A DNA stretch of 64,000 nucleotides from NCBI RefSeq assembly GCF_011761345.1, contig NZ_JAASRY010000002.1, positions 682,001-746,000 on the forward strand, in the 5' to 3' direction. Numbering within the stretch: position 1 is the first letter of the stretch; each line of letters opens with the position of its first letter. The translations under genes and the position numbers were made by a program. The notes beneath the pieces were generated by a model. That model made no database searches. It saw nothing but the letters and a program-made list of their open reading frames with translations, and had not been told where the DNA came from. Source of the stretch: Thalassobacillus devorans (lineage in GTDB: Bacteria > Bacillota > Bacilli > Bacillales > Halobacillaceae). Below, in pieces: positions 28,956-38,551 of this stretch.

Positions 28956-30179
28956 ATGATGAAGAAACCTAATATTGTCATTCTTGGTGCCGGATATGGC
29001 GGGATTATGACTGCAGTCAAATTGCAAAAGAGTTTAGGTGTCAATGAAGCTAACATCAAGCTAGTCAATAAGCACAGCTATCATTACCAGACTACTTGGC
29101 TTCATGAAAATGCTGCCGGTACATTACATCATGACCGCACGCGTATTCAAATCAAAGATGTGATTGATACAAGCAAAATTGACTTCATCCAGGATACAGT
29201 TCTCTCGATTCAGCCTGATGAGAAAAAGGTTACGCTTGAGAATACAACCTTGGACTATGACTACCTCGTTATGGGACTAGGTTTTGAAGCGGAGACGTTT
29301 GGAATTCCAGGTTTGAAAGAGCATGCATTCGGAATCAATAACATCAACAGTTCCCGTTTGATCCGCCAGCATATTGAATACAACTTTGCTAAATACAATA
29401 ATGTCAAAGAACCAGGTGAAGAGCTGCTCAACATCGTAGTAGGCGGAGCAGGCTTTACTGGAATTGAGTTTGTTGGTGAATTAGCGAACCGAGTTCCAGA
29501 ACTTTGCAAGGAATACGACATTCCGCGTGAAAAGGTCAGAATTATTAACGTTGAAGCCGCACCTACTGCACTTCCAGGTTTTGATCCTGCTCTAGTAGAA
29601 TATGCGATGAATTCTTTAGAATCACGTGGGGTAGAGTTTAAAATCGGTGCCATGATTAAAGAAGTTACTCCAAAAGGGCTCGTCTATGAAAAAGATGAAG
29701 AACGAGTCGAAATTCCTTCCAATACGGTCGTTTGGGCTGCTGGTGTACGTGGTAACTCTATCGTTGAAGACTCCGGTTTTGAAGCTATGCGCGGTCGTGT
29801 GAAAGTAAGGGAAGACATGCGTACCCCTGATTATGATGACGTATTCGTTGTAGGCGATTGTGCGCTGATTATTAATGAAGAAACAGATCGCCCATACCCG
29901 CCAACAGCACAGATGGCTATTCAACAGGCTGATACAGTAGCCCATAACGTAAAAGTATTAGCAAGAGGAGAAAAAGAACTGGAACCATTTGAGCCTAATA
30001 TTCAAGGAACGGTTGCTTCTCTAGGTCATGATGATGCTATTGGAGTGGTTTTCAATGGCAAAAAGTTATTCGGATGGTCTGCTTCTGTTATGAAGAAAGT
30101 GATCGATAACCGCTATCTATTGAAGCTTGGCGGCATCGGACTACTGCTTAAAAAAGGTAAATTCAATATTTTTCACTAA
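28956..30179 (+). CDS. yumB: type II NADH dehydrogenase-like flavoprotein YumB
   Basis: A 407-residue non-proton-pumping NADH:quinone oxidoreductase-type flavoprotein. The FAD motif is [15 protein letters not shown] at the N terminus, the NADH-binding stretch [16 protein letters not shown] lies near residue 158, and [16 protein letters not shown] and [10 protein letters not shown] complete the family pattern. The C terminus should contact the membrane. Start at ATG 28956 or 28959, both after GGAAG. It would feed electrons to menaquinone, whose synthesis genes lie at 49-58 kb. Confidence 0.9.
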   Translation: MMKKPNIVILGAGYGGIMTAVKLQKSLGVNEANIKLVNKHSYHYQTTWLHENAAGTLHHDRTRIQIKDVIDTSKIDFIQDTVLSIQPDEKKVTLENTTLDYDYLVMGLGFEAETFGIPGLKEHAFGINNINSSRLIRQHIEYNFAKYNNVKEPGEELLNIVVGGAGFTGIEFVGELANRVPELCKEYDIPREKVRIINVEAAPTALPGFDPALVEYAMNSLESRGVEFKIGAMIKEVTPKGLVYEKDEERVEIPSNTVVWAAGVRGNSIVEDSGFEAMRGRVKVREDMRTPDYDDVFVVGDCALIINEETDRPYPPTAQMAIQQADTVAHNVKVLARGEKELEPFEPNIQGTVASLGHDDAIGVVFNGKKLFGWSASVMKKVIDNRYLLKLGGIGLLLKKGKFNIFH

Positions 30180-30188
30180 TCATACAAG

Positions 30189-30219
30189 GCAAAGGCGTTA
30201 CACCGCCTTTGCTTTTTTC
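30189..30219 (+). terminator. terminator of yumB
   Basis: GCAAAGGCG pairs with CGCCTTTGC, followed by six T. Confidence 0.9.
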
Positions 30220-30410
30220 TTATTGGCCAGCTTTCATCGCCCAGACACTCGTGAAATAATCAATCCATTTTGCTGAAGGGAGGGACACCTTTCTACAGCT
30301 ATCACTTATGTATGTCGTGTCTTTTCAGGGCGCTTGCGCTTTTCTTACACTCATAATAAAATGTAGTTTGGAATTCTTGTATAACAAGTTTACATACATA
30401 GAGGGGGAGC

Positions 30411-30731
30411 ATGTTGGATATTGTTCAACTAGTAATAGGGATATTGTTGTATTTTGTTCTGTTTTTTTCCATTGCTTTTCTTTTGAATATGCTGTTAAGG
30501 TCGACCTGGTTTATGGCTTTTGTCTACCCCGTAATTATATTCTTAATTGTCGATGATTTTTCATTTGGTAAATATTTCACTGAACCCTCCTGGGCTTTCC
30601 CGAGGGCTCTCAGTATGATTGCTGACTTGAAGCTTTTTGATATTTTAATTTTATCCGGGGGTTTTGCCGGTACGATTGCTGCCGGAATCGTCATTCGTAT
30701 GTTAAGAAAAAGTGGTTATCAGATGTTTTAA
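30411..30731 (+). CDS. yuiB: YuiB family membrane protein
   Basis: A 106-residue membrane protein with about three hydrophobic helices (residues 5-28, 32-48 and 78-96), matching YuiB by length and position next to yumB and yuiC. Function unknown. ATG follows AGAGGGGGAG. Preceded by a 190-bp gap in which nothing beyond AT-rich sequence was recognised. Confidence 0.82.
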   Translation: MLDIVQLVIGILLYFVLFFSIAFLLNMLLRSTWFMAFVYPVIIFLIVDDFSFGKYFTEPSWAFPRALSMIADLKLFDILILSGGFAGTIAAGIVIRMLRKSGYQMF

Positions 30732-30850
30732 TATTCACCCACCTTGGTGGTTTTTTCTTGTATATCAGTCGTATATTGACCTTCATTTTATGCAGAAATG
30801 AATAATTCATAGTCTCATTGGACAAGATGACACCGAGAGAGGTGTTAACA

Positions 30851-31537
30851 ATGAATTGGAAAAAATGGATATTTCGCGTTGTTTTTAATCTGTTGTTTGT
30901 GGGGGCACTGTACACAACAGCAACGAATATATCCAATGTTTCTGCAAATGACTTGAAATTATGGTTAACAGAGGATCATGAGGCGGTATCATTGAAAAGT
31001 AATAGTCTTGAAATCAGAAAAACAGTATTAAATCAAAAATCCTTGAATGAGCAGCAGCCAAATCAGCAGTATATCAGTAATGCTTCGACTGGGGCAGCAG
31101 CCACATTAGAAGAAACCATAGATGTCACAAAGTATCCCTCAACTACTGTTATAGCGACCGGTTATACAGCAGGTGCTGAATCTACAGGAAAAACGCCAGA
31201 GCATCCTGGCTATGGAATCACTTATTCTGGTATCGAAGTAAAAAGAGATTTATATTCCACGATTGCTGCAGATTTAGATGTATTCCCGATTGGAACCATT
31301 TTATTTATCCCGGGATATGGTTACGGGGTAGTGGCCGATAAAGGATCTGCTATTAAAGGGAATAAGATCGACCTTTACTATCACACAGTAGATGATGTTT
31401 ATAACGAATGGGGTAAACAAACAGTTGATGTTTACGTTATCGAAGAAGGAAATGGTACGCTCACAGAAGAGCAATTTCATGAGTGGAACAATGATGAAGC
31501 CTTACAAGTATTTCGGAAAGATATCATAAAGAACTAA
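30851..31537 (+). CDS. yuiC: 3D-domain cell-wall hydrolase YuiC
   Basis: A 228-residue exported protein with a signal-anchor (residues 6-25), a Ser/Gln-rich linker, and a C-terminal 3D domain. The three aspartates of the domain are visible in [11 protein letters not shown] and NKIDLYY together with [11 protein letters not shown]. YuiC of B. subtilis is a muralytic (lytic transglycosylase-like) enzyme related to the Rpf fold and linked to stationary-phase survival. ATG 30851 follows GAGAGAGGTG; the longer frame is rejected. Confidence 0.9.
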   Translation: MNWKKWIFRVVFNLLFVGALYTTATNISNVSANDLKLWLTEDHEAVSLKSNSLEIRKTVLNQKSLNEQQPNQQYISNASTGAAATLEETIDVTKYPSTTVIATGYTAGAESTGKTPEHPGYGITYSGIEVKRDLYSTIAADLDVFPIGTILFIPGYGYGVVADKGSAIKGNKIDLYYHTVDDVYNEWGKQTVDVYVIEEGNGTLTEEQFHEWNNDEALQVFRKDIIKN

Positions 31538-31541
31538 GGTA

Positions 31542-31579
31542 AATACCCGCCTGTATCTTATGCAGGCGGGTATTTTTGT
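31542..31579 (+). terminator. terminator of yuiC
   Basis: AAATACCCGCCTG pairs with CAGGCGGGTATTT, followed by TTG; convergent with yuiD. Confidence 0.9.
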
Positions 31580-31590
31580 TCACAGATGAT

Positions 31591-32067
31591 TTAAAAAATC
31601 GCATAATAAAGAATAGTGCTCAATAGAATTCCTGTCAATCCACCGAAAAACACCTCAATCGGTTGATGACCAAGCAATTCCCTTATTTCCTCGCGTTTTT
31701 CAAATTCTTGTTTCTTGTTCCAAAGTTTGGCTTCATCGACAAATCGCTGAAAATCATTGATCAATAAATTTAACACAATCGCTTGTTCTCCGCTTTGTCT
31801 CCTTACACCAGTCGAATCGAACATGACAATGATACTGAATACAGTAGCAATGCCGAACATAGAAGAATTAAAACCCTCTTGCAGGCCGACTGCCGTGGCC
31901 AGTGCTGTTACTGCAGCTGAGTGGCTGCTAGGCATGCCGCCAGTACTGAATGCCAGTCCCGGGTTGAAATCTCTGGTTGCAATCATTCGAATCGGTACTT
32001 TTACTGCTTGAGCGAATAAAATCGCTATGATAGCAGACCACAATGGAAAGTTATACATTAACTCCAT
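31591..32067 (-). CDS. yuiD: divergent PAP2-family membrane protein YuiD
   Basis: A 158-residue membrane protein of the divergent PAP2 (DUF212) family. Conserved blocks: FAQAVKVP, GGMPSSHSAAVTALATAVG with the phosphatase-like SSHS, and MFDSTGVRRQSGEQA. The family is related to acid phosphatase/vanadium haloperoxidases, but substrate and activity are unknown. Position next to yuiC and near pepA as in B. subtilis. Confidence 0.9.
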   Translation of the reverse strand: MELMYNFPLWSAIIAILFAQAVKVPIRMIATRDFNPGLAFSTGGMPSSHSAAVTALATAVGLQEGFNSSMFGIATVFSIIVMFDSTGVRRQSGEQAIVLNLLINDFQRFVDEAKLWNKKQEFEKREEIRELLGHQPIEVFFGGLTGILLSTILYYAIF

Positions 32068-32167
32068 GATTTCCTGTCATCCTTTCCAGCTAGTATGACT
32101 ATAATTTCTATACTTCCCTTTGGTATGATAGGTGTAACATCCTATTTTTATCCGCCGGGGGTTGCTG

Positions 32168-32563
32168 ATGTGTAACTTATACCCAATGTCTTATTATGAA
32201 TTTTTCATTTCCTTCAATGAAGGTGATTATTACACTTGCCATGATCTGCTTGAGGAAATATGGTTGACAGATCGGCAAAATCTGTTTATCAAAGGTTTGC
32301 TTCATTTAAGTGTGGCATTATATCATTACAGCTACGGTAATGTAAAAGGTGCCCGCGCGATGCTTTTATCATCACATACCTATCTTTCAAATTATGAAGG
32401 TGTGTATTGGGGGATAGCAGTCCCTGAGGTAGTTGACTATATAGATGTTTGCTTGACTATTATATCACAACTTTCAGCAGAGGAAGACTGCAAAGACTGG
32501 GATGAACTCCCCGAATTTCCGCGGCTTTATTTGAACATTCGGGGAGAGGGAGAAATTTTTTAA
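32168..32563 (+). CDS. DUF309 domain protein
   Basis: A 131-residue helical protein with the DUF309 pattern: YYTCHDLLEEIWL near residue 25, where CHD-x2-EE-x-W replaces the usual H-E-x2-E-x2-W, then a KGLLHLSVALYHYSYGN helix. Function unknown. ATG 32168 stands about 7 nt after GGGGGT. It precedes pepA by 20 bp and may share its transcript. Confidence 0.82.
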   Translation: MCNLYPMSYYEFFISFNEGDYYTCHDLLEEIWLTDRQNLFIKGLLHLSVALYHYSYGNVKGARAMLLSSHTYLSNYEGVYWGIAVPEVVDYIDVCLTIISQLSAEEDCKDWDELPEFPRLYLNIRGEGEIF

Positions 32564-32583
32564 TCACTATGGAGGTGTTAATA

Positions 32584-34071
32584 TTGTATACCATTCGTAA
32601 GACTCTGTTAGAACAAGATGAGGCACTAATCGTAGGGCTTTTTCATGAAAACAAAAATCAACAGCCGATCTACCAATTACTTAATGAACAGTTTGACGAA
32701 GGCTTAGATAGTTATGTGAAAAGCGGAGATATTTCCAACAACTATAAAACTGTCTCAAAAATTCTTACATATGGAAAAATTCCGGTTAAGCGTGTTTATT
32801 TTCTAGGGCTTGGGAAGAAGAAAGAGTTGACACAAACGAAAATAAAACTTGCCTTTGGTAAATTATTTCAACATCTGCAAAAGGATGGCCTGACCAAAGC
32901 TGCGATTGCTTATGATAGCTTTTCATTTGGTGAAACAGAGGAGGAGCAGATGGCAAAAACAATAACTGAAGCGATGGTTATGGCAACCTACCAATTCCCT
33001 CATTACAAAACGAGCAATTACCAGCTAAAAAAGGTAATCGATGACTTAGTGTTGATCACTGATGAAAAAAAGGAAAAAAAATTGCTGCAATCGCTTACCG
33101 CCGGAGAAGCTTTTGGTAAAGGAGCCAACACGTCACGTTATTTGGTCAACCTCCCAGCTAACTTATTGACAGCTAATGACATGGCTGAATTCTCCCGTAC
33201 ATTAGCTGAAGAACATGGTTTTGAAGCAGAAATTCTTGAAAAAGAAGATTTACAAAATCTCGGAATGGGTGCTTTACTTGCGGTGAATCAAGGCTCTGAA
33301 GAACCCCCTAAAATGATCGTTCTAAAGTATCAAGGGCGTACAGAGTGGACAGATGTTATCGGTCTGGTAGGCAAGGGCATTACTTATGATACGGGAGGAT
33401 ATTCGCTTAAGTCGAAAACAGGTATGCCAGGAATGAAGGGTGATATGGGAGGTGCAGCAGCTGTCCTGGGGGCAATGGATATAATTGGGCGGCTGAAGCC
33501 TGCTCAAAATGTAGTGGCGGTCATCCCTTCGACAGATAATATGATTTCAGGCGGCGCGTTTAAACCGGATGACGTCATTACCTCTTTAAGTGGAAAAACA
33601 ATTGAAGTATTGAATACCGATGCAGAAGGACGTCTGGCATTAGCAGATGGTATCACCTATGCCAAACACCACCGTGCTCAAAAATTGATTGATGTTGCTA
33701 CTTTAACCGGAGGTATGGTAACGGCTCTCGGTGAATGGATGACAGGGGCAATGACAAATGATCCTAGCTTTTTCACCCAGTTGAATAAAGCTTCAGATGA
33801 AGCGGGCGAGCCTATGTGGCTGCTGCCTTATAATAAAGACTATCAAGCACAGGTAAGGAAAAGCAGTGTCGCTGATCTTAATAACTCACCAACTAGAAAA
33901 GCTCACCCAATCATGGGCGGTGCTTTCGTGGCAGAGTTTGCGGAAGATACCCCATGGGTGCATATTGATATCGCGGGGACGTCCGTAGCAGAGTCCGATC
34001 ATGACTTAGGGCCAAAAGGGCCGACGGGTGTTATGGCTAGAACACTGGCAAATTATATTTTAAAGGCATAA
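32584..34071 (+). CDS. pepA: M17 leucyl aminopeptidase PepA
   Basis: A 495-residue cytosolic aminopeptidase with two bound metal ions. The active-site segments are present: VGKGITYDTGGYSLK (catalytic Lys and first metal Asp), KGDMGGAA, and the family signature NTDAEGRLALAD. TTG at 32584 is chosen as start because GGAGGTG lies 7 nt before it; an ATG at 32569 precedes that site and is unlikely. Corresponds to yuiE in B. subtilis. Confidence 0.93.
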   Translation: MYTIRKTLLEQDEALIVGLFHENKNQQPIYQLLNEQFDEGLDSYVKSGDISNNYKTVSKILTYGKIPVKRVYFLGLGKKKELTQTKIKLAFGKLFQHLQKDGLTKAAIAYDSFSFGETEEEQMAKTITEAMVMATYQFPHYKTSNYQLKKVIDDLVLITDEKKEKKLLQSLTAGEAFGKGANTSRYLVNLPANLLTANDMAEFSRTLAEEHGFEAEILEKEDLQNLGMGALLAVNQGSEEPPKMIVLKYQGRTEWTDVIGLVGKGITYDTGGYSLKSKTGMPGMKGDMGGAAAVLGAMDIIGRLKPAQNVVAVIPSTDNMISGGAFKPDDVITSLSGKTIEVLNTDAEGRLALADGITYAKHHRAQKLIDVATLTGGMVTALGEWMTGAMTNDPSFFTQLNKASDEAGEPMWLLPYNKDYQAQVRKSSVADLNNSPTRKAHPIMGGAFVAEFAEDTPWVHIDIAGTSVAESDHDLGPKGPTGVMARTLANYILKA

Positions 34072-34110
34072 AAAAAGATTGGTTCCGATAATGGAACCAA
34101 TCTTTTTCTT
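34072..34110. terminator. bidirectional terminator between pepA and deoD
   Basis: AAAAAGATTGGTTCC pairs with GGAACCAATCTTTTT; serves two convergent genes. Confidence 0.93.
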
Positions 34111-34821
34111 TTATGACTTAATTGCAGCTTCCAGGGCTACTTCAATCATATCGTTGAAGGTAGTTTGTCTTTCTTCTGCGGAAGTTTCTTCCCCAGTTAA
34201 GATGTGGTCGCTAACAGTCAACACTGACAATGCCTGGCGATTATATTTTGCTGCCAATGTGTATAGGGCTGTGGTCTCCATTTCAACCCCAAGCACATTA
34301 TAGTCAGCCAATTGGTTGAAAAGATCCATCGCATTATCACGGTAGAAACTGTCACTTGTGAAAACATTACCGACACGAAGCTTCAAGCCTTTTTCTTCAC
34401 CAGTATCATAAGCATTTTTCAAAAGTGCGAAATCAGCGGTCGGAGCATAATCAATGCCACCGAATACCATTCGATTCATTTGAGAATCAGTAGAAGAAGT
34501 GGATGCCAGAATGACATCCCGTACCTTGACGTCTTTTTGCAACGCTCCACAAGTTCCCACGCGAATCAGTTTTTTAACGCCATAACTTTCCATCAATTCG
34601 TTGATATAGATAGAAATGGAAGGTACGCCCATTCCTGTCCCCTGTACGGAGATGCGTTCTCCTTTATAAATACCCGTATACCCATACATTCCTCTGACTT
34701 CGTTATAGCATACGGCGTCTTCTAAAAAGTTTTCTGCTATATACTTTGCGCGTAAAGGGTCACCGGGAAGTAGAATCGTCTCCGCTATATCCCCTTGCTG
34801 AGCGCCAATATGTACACTCAT
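34111..34821 (-). CDS. deoD: purine nucleoside phosphorylase DeoD
   Basis: A 236-residue hexameric-type purine nucleoside phosphorylase that splits purine (deoxy)nucleosides with phosphate. Conserved blocks: [13 protein letters not shown] (phosphate binding), [21 protein letters not shown], and VEMETTALY and SDHILTGEE for base and ribose binding. The ATG is preceded by GGAGGTTG. Single gene with its own promoter region facing the 35-kb small ORF. Confidence 0.95.
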   Translation of the reverse strand: MSVHIGAQQGDIAETILLPGDPLRAKYIAENFLEDAVCYNEVRGMYGYTGIYKGERISVQGTGMGVPSISIYINELMESYGVKKLIRVGTCGALQKDVKVRDVILASTSSTDSQMNRMVFGGIDYAPTADFALLKNAYDTGEEKGLKLRVGNVFTSDSFYRDNAMDLFNQLADYNVLGVEMETTALYTLAAKYNRQALSVLTVSDHILTGEETSAEERQTTFNDMIEVALEAAIKS

Positions 34822-35035
34822 TGTACAACCTCCATTATTTACATTGTTTACTACAGTTACAAGTTATCATAGTGAAAAATCAAAAACAAATATAGCGCCT
34901 TCATTTACTGGTATGACAATAATTTACCACAATTATGAATATGCATTCATTCACATAACTTTCATATAATTCATTCATTTGTCGATATTTTTGTGCATGA
35001 AAAAGAGTAAAATAAAAATATAAGGAGGGGTTGTG

Positions 35036-35239
35036 ATGCAAAACAATTCTGTGGCAAATATCCAAGGATGGCTGGATGGTTTAGAAGCGGAGAAGCAAGC
35101 CCTGTTACATGAGATGAATGAAGATGTAAATCATTTACCTACTGAGGAACAAAGTATGAAATTAGAACAATTAGAAGCTTTGATTTTTGCCACTCAGGCG
35201 AATCAAAGTCTGAAAAGAAACAGGAAAGCCCGGAGATAA
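35036..35239 (+). CDS. small charged coiled-coil protein of unknown function
   Basis: A 67-residue soluble protein, helical throughout, rich in Glu, Gln and Leu with a basic tail (RNRKARR). Start at ATG 35036 after AAGGAGGGG, which is a strong site; GTG 35033 is too close. It has its own terminator. No domain is recognised. It is not the KhtS protein expected before khtTU, which would be a membrane protein. Confidence 0.7.
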   Translation: MQNNSVANIQGWLDGLEAEKQALLHEMNEDVNHLPTEEQSMKLEQLEALIFATQANQSLKRNRKARR

Positions 35240-35254
35240 GGGCTTTTTTTTTTT
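35226..35254 (+). terminator. terminator overlapping the end of the small ORF
   Basis: AAGCCC pairs with GGGCTT, followed by nine T; the stop codon lies inside the loop. Confidence 0.8.
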
Positions 35255-35394
35255 GCATTTGCGAAAATTTTTTCAGAATGGAGAGGATTGATAACATAAT
35301 TGGGGAATTATTATATAATACCAAAAGGTGTTACTATAATAATCAAATCACCTGAACAGAATGGAACGTGTTGTAGAGGAGGAAAAGGGCTAAT

Positions 35395-35883
35395 ATGAAT
35401 ATTTCAGTTTCACAGCTTCCAGGCATTGGACAAAAAATTTCTTTGAAAACTGGGGAAGACAGTATGCTTGTCTTGATTGTCCATCATACTGGCAAGCGGG
35501 AGTTATATTTCTTCGAAGATAAAGATAGCGAGGAAGCAGATTTTGCAATGGATCTCACAGCGGATGAAACGAGAGAGTTTGGAGCTCAGTTGCTCGGTGC
35601 TACTTACCAGCCTGTAGATGCCGATAAACTGAAGATGTTTCAAAACCAGATTGTCATAGATTGGGTAGAATTAAAGAGCATTTCTTCCCTTGCTAATAAG
35701 ACAATTGAAGAATCCGAAGTAAGAAACCGAACAGGAGCTACCATTATCGGTATTGTCCAGGGGAATGAGTCGATTGCCATACCGGAAGCTGATACAAAGC
35801 TGGAACCGGGAAATGTCTTAATGATTATTGGGAAGAAGGATCAGATAGATAGCTTAGCTGCTTTATGCAGAGGCGAGGAATAA
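35395..35883 (+). CDS. khtT: RCK_C/TrkA-C regulatory subunit, KhtT-like
   Basis: A 162-residue cytosolic regulator. The C-terminal 80 residues form a TrkA-C (RCK_C) domain, with RTGATIIGIVQ and LEPGNVLMIIGK as its core. The protein resembles KhtT (YhaT), which in B. subtilis gates the K+/H+ antiporter KhtU in response to c-di-AMP and alkaline pH. It is followed by the antiporter after one intervening base. No khtS is found upstream. ATG follows GAGGAGG. Confidence 0.85.
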   Translation: MNISVSQLPGIGQKISLKTGEDSMLVLIVHHTGKRELYFFEDKDSEEADFAMDLTADETREFGAQLLGATYQPVDADKLKMFQNQIVIDWVELKSISSLANKTIEESEVRNRTGATIIGIVQGNESIAIPEADTKLEPGNVLMIIGKKDQIDSLAALCRGEE

Positions 35884-35884
35884 T

Positions 35885-37066
35885 ATGGGAGGGCATGATT
35901 TTCCATCCTTACTTGGAGCTGGATTGATCCTCCTCTTCGTTTTTTATTTAGGTTATTTAAGCCTTAAAATAAAATTCCCCAATGTCATTCTCTATATCCT
36001 GCTTGGCATCGTTTTAGCCGATGTAGTCAGCGATAATGAATTGCTTCACTTTGCGAGTGAAGTAGGTATTGTTCTATTGTTCTTTTTATTGGGGTTGGAA
36101 TTCAGTGTGAAAAGGCTCGGTGGTATTGCAAAGAAAATTTGGCCCGCGGGTTTCCTGGATGTTTTTCTCAGTATGGGAGTCGCTATGATATTGGCACTGG
36201 CCTTTGGGATGGATGTATTCCATGCCTTTCTGATCGGGGCTGTTACATATGCTACAAGTTCCTCTATTACTGCAAAACTATTGGATGATAAAGGACGAAT
36301 GGCAAATACAGAAACGGAATTCATTTTGGCATTGTTGATTTTTGAGGATTTAGTAGCCCCCATTGTAATCGCAGTGCTGATAGGTATCAGTTCGGGAGAT
36401 AACTTTACCGTGGTGGATTCGATTATTTTAGTTGGAAAAATTATCGGACTGACGGCAGGTGCTATTGTACTTGGTAAGACACTCTTCAAACGTTTTGGTA
36501 AATTCCTGGATAAGATTGATGATGAGGATTTCAAGATAGCTCTTTTGATAGGGGTGGCTTTAACGTATGGCGGGCTGGCTTTGTACTTAGGACTCTCAGA
36601 AGTTCTGGGAGCATTTTTAGCAGGAATGATGCTGGCTGAAATCGGCAATATCGATCGAGTCCAACAAACAGTTGTACCTGTCAGGGATCTGATGCTTCCC
36701 ACCTTCTTTGTTTACTTCGGTACTTCCATTGAATTTGGAGACGGGGTTCCTTTTCCGTTATTACTGCTTGTATTGGTCCTATGGTCAGTTATCGCAAAGT
36801 TATTAGTAGGTATAATCGGAGGGAAATTGTTTGGGCTTTCAAAGCGATCATCACTACGCGCGGGGTTTTCATTATGCGCGAGAGGAGAGTTTTCCGTTGT
36901 AATCGCAAGTATTGCCAGTGGAAACATCAAAATATTCAGTGGAATTTATATCATTATCACCGCATTTCTTGGCATGCTATTATTTGATTTAGCCCCAAAG
37001 TTAACGAATGCTATTTATGGTAAACCGGAAAAAAAGAAACGGAATTTAAAAGTGCCTGGAAGTTGA
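35885..37066 (+). CDS. khtU: CPA2-family K+(Na+)/H+ antiporter, KhtU-like
   Basis: A 393-residue membrane antiporter of the CPA2/KefB type with about 12 transmembrane helices. It includes LLFFLLGLEFSVKRLG near residue 65 and TYATSSSITAKLL near residue 122. It ends right after the transport domain, without a fused RCK domain, so regulation is by the upstream KhtT-like subunit. Likely role: potassium efflux and pH homeostasis, important in a halotolerant bacterium. The ATG overlaps the khtT region with GAGG before it. Confidence 0.87.
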   Translation: MGGHDFPSLLGAGLILLFVFYLGYLSLKIKFPNVILYILLGIVLADVVSDNELLHFASEVGIVLLFFLLGLEFSVKRLGGIAKKIWPAGFLDVFLSMGVAMILALAFGMDVFHAFLIGAVTYATSSSITAKLLDDKGRMANTETEFILALLIFEDLVAPIVIAVLIGISSGDNFTVVDSIILVGKIIGLTAGAIVLGKTLFKRFGKFLDKIDDEDFKIALLIGVALTYGGLALYLGLSEVLGAFLAGMMLAEIGNIDRVQQTVVPVRDLMLPTFFVYFGTSIEFGDGVPFPLLLLVLVLWSVIAKLLVGIIGGKLFGLSKRSSLRAGFSLCARGEFSVVIASIASGNIKIFSGIYIIITAFLGMLLFDLAPKLTNAIYGKPEKKKRNLKVPGS

Positions 37067-37103
37067 AAGGAGCTGCATGGTTTCCCAATGCAGCTCTTCT
37101 TTT

Positions 37104-37484
37104 TTATCCAAAATAAGATTTCTCTAATGAAGTTACCTGATCCAGCGCTTTTTGATTGAATGCAGAATCTTTTCTTTCCAGGCGCTCTTTCAACCTGTTC
37201 ACCGCATTTCTTAGCGACTGTTCATAATCAGGTATCTCGCCATCATAGGCTTTTACGGCGGATTTTGAAATGTTCGCTTTTTCATGGTGGCTCAGCGCTT
37301 TTCGTTCGTGGAAAAATACATCTTCCGTTTTTCCAGGGTTATGTAGATCTCCTTGCATCGGGTGTTTTTCTACAGCTAATACTTCAACTAAATAAAAACG
37401 GTCTCGATCCTCGGTGATTTTTCCGATATAACTGCCTGATTTATAATGCGCGATTACGGAATCTCCGATATTAAGCTCTGACAT
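37104..37484 (-). CDS. kapB: KapB family protein
   Basis: A 126-residue protein of the KapB (kinase-associated) family. In B. subtilis KapB is a lipoprotein encoded with the sporulation kinase KinB and needed for its signalling. This copy begins MSELNIGDSVIAHYKSG and has no signal sequence or lipobox, so it is presumably cytosolic. The N-terminal half is an SH3-like beta barrel, the C-terminal half helical. No kinB is beside it, although patB, the other B. subtilis neighbour, lies 1.1 kb away. ATG 37484 follows AAAGGAGG. Confidence 0.83.
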   Translation of the reverse strand: MSELNIGDSVIAHYKSGSYIGKITEDRDRFYLVEVLAVEKHPMQGDLHNPGKTEDVFFHERKALSHHEKANISKSAVKAYDGEIPDYEQSLRNAVNRLKERLERKDSAFNQKALDQVTSLEKSYFG

Positions 37485-37586
37485 GGTCAAACCTCCTTTG
37501 TTTCATTGTAACAAATATATCCTTCATTTTTATTTATGGAGATTGGAAAATCTGATATACTAGGCGTGTAAATTGATAAGGAAGTG

Positions 37587-37778
37587 ATGCCATTTATGAT
37601 GGATTTTTTATATTTTCCAGAGGATAAAACGGAATACATTCCTGCTGTATTATCTTTGTCTGTATTTATTGCCCTTGCAGTACTTACCATGTATTTGATC
37701 ATTAGAGTATCAAAGAAACAAGAAGAACGTACAGAAGAACGATTCAAAAGCGAAGAGGAGCACAAGCCACTATCTTAA
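37587..37778 (+). CDS. small single-helix membrane protein
   Basis: A 63-residue protein with one transmembrane helix (about residues 17-39, containing AVLSLSVFIALAVL) and a charged Glu/Arg/Lys tail facing the cytosol. Divergent from kapB and followed by a strong terminator. ATG 37587 is assumed; ATG 37596 is possible. No family recognised. Confidence 0.65.
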   Translation: MPFMMDFLYFPEDKTEYIPAVLSLSVFIALAVLTMYLIIRVSKKQEERTEERFKSEEEHKPLS

Positions 37779-37783
37779 CACGC

Positions 37784-37812
37784 AAGCCAGGGGAGAACCC
37801 CCTGGCTTTTTA
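37784..37812 (+). terminator. terminator of the small membrane protein gene
   Basis: AAGCCAGGGG pairs with CCCCTGGCTT around a short loop, followed by TTT. Confidence 0.9.
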
Positions 37813-37935
37813 CATTTAAGCTCCATTTTGCTGGAGACTCCGTTTCAAGATATAATGGCCGCTTCTTTTCAAATGCTTGTGTAAAGGAATAAATATTTGG
37901 TTAAGCTATGGGAAACAAGGGAAAGGGCGTTTCTC

Positions 37936-38514
37936 ATGGAGTATAGAAAGTTCTTTATTATATGTCTTCTTACTGTTGGTTTGATAGGCTGTCAAAGCAA
38001 CAGCAGATCAAATGCTACCATCGGAATGTATAACCCGGATGGCGATATGATTGGTACAGCTAAACTGACAGAGCGGTCAGAAGGCGTCCAGGTACTAGTA
38101 AATGTGGAAGGTTTAGAACCTGGTCCGCATGGTTTTCACGTACACGAATTTCCGGTGTGTGAAGGACCTGATTTTACAAGTGCCGGTAACCACTTTAACC
38201 CTACCGGAAAAATGCATGGGTTGATGAATGCGGAAGGTCCTCATGCAGGCGATATGCCTAACTTAGAAGCAGATGAATCAGGGAAGGTAGTGGAAGCGGA
38301 AGTGATGCTTCCGGAAGCGACTTTACTGGATGGGAAAAATTCATTGATGAAAGGGGAAGGCACTTCCTTAGTCATCCATGAAGCAATCGACGATGGCTTT
38401 TCGCAGCCTGCTGGAGATGCGGGAGAACGTGTTGCTTGTGGAAAGATACAATTAAACGATGACGGGGAGATGCCAACCGACCCGATGGAGCAAAAGGATA
38501 AGAAAGAGGAATGA
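37936..38514 (+). CDS. sodC: Cu/Zn superoxide dismutase-like lipoprotein (SodC/YojM)
   Basis: A 192-residue lipoprotein (lipobox IGC, Cys19) with a Cu/Zn-SOD domain. The copper ligands appear in GFHVHEF, NHFNP and VIHEA, the zinc ligands in NHFNP, KMHG and PHAGD, and the active-site arginine in AGERVACGK, so all expected ligands are visible. Two cysteines (PVCEG and VACGK) can form the structural disulfide. B. subtilis YojM is reported to lack copper ligands; this one appears complete. ATG 37936 follows GAAAGGG. Confidence 0.9.
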   Translation: MEYRKFFIICLLTVGLIGCQSNSRSNATIGMYNPDGDMIGTAKLTERSEGVQVLVNVEGLEPGPHGFHVHEFPVCEGPDFTSAGNHFNPTGKMHGLMNAEGPHAGDMPNLEADESGKVVEAEVMLPEATLLDGKNSLMKGEGTSLVIHEAIDDGFSQPAGDAGERVACGKIQLNDDGEMPTDPMEQKDKKEE

Positions 38515-38516
38515 AA

Positions 38517-38547
38517 AAAGACGGGCTTTTGATAGCCCGTCTTTCTT
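38517..38547. terminator. terminator between sodC and patB
   Basis: AAAGACGGGCT pairs with AGCCCGTCTTT; serves two convergent genes. Confidence 0.9.
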
Positions 38548-38551
38548 AATA

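Noticed and set aside
36046-36702. A 218-codon minus-strand open frame inside khtU
   Set aside because: Antisense of a membrane protein gene; long antisense frames are common there. The Ser/Pro/Ile-rich product resembles no protein.
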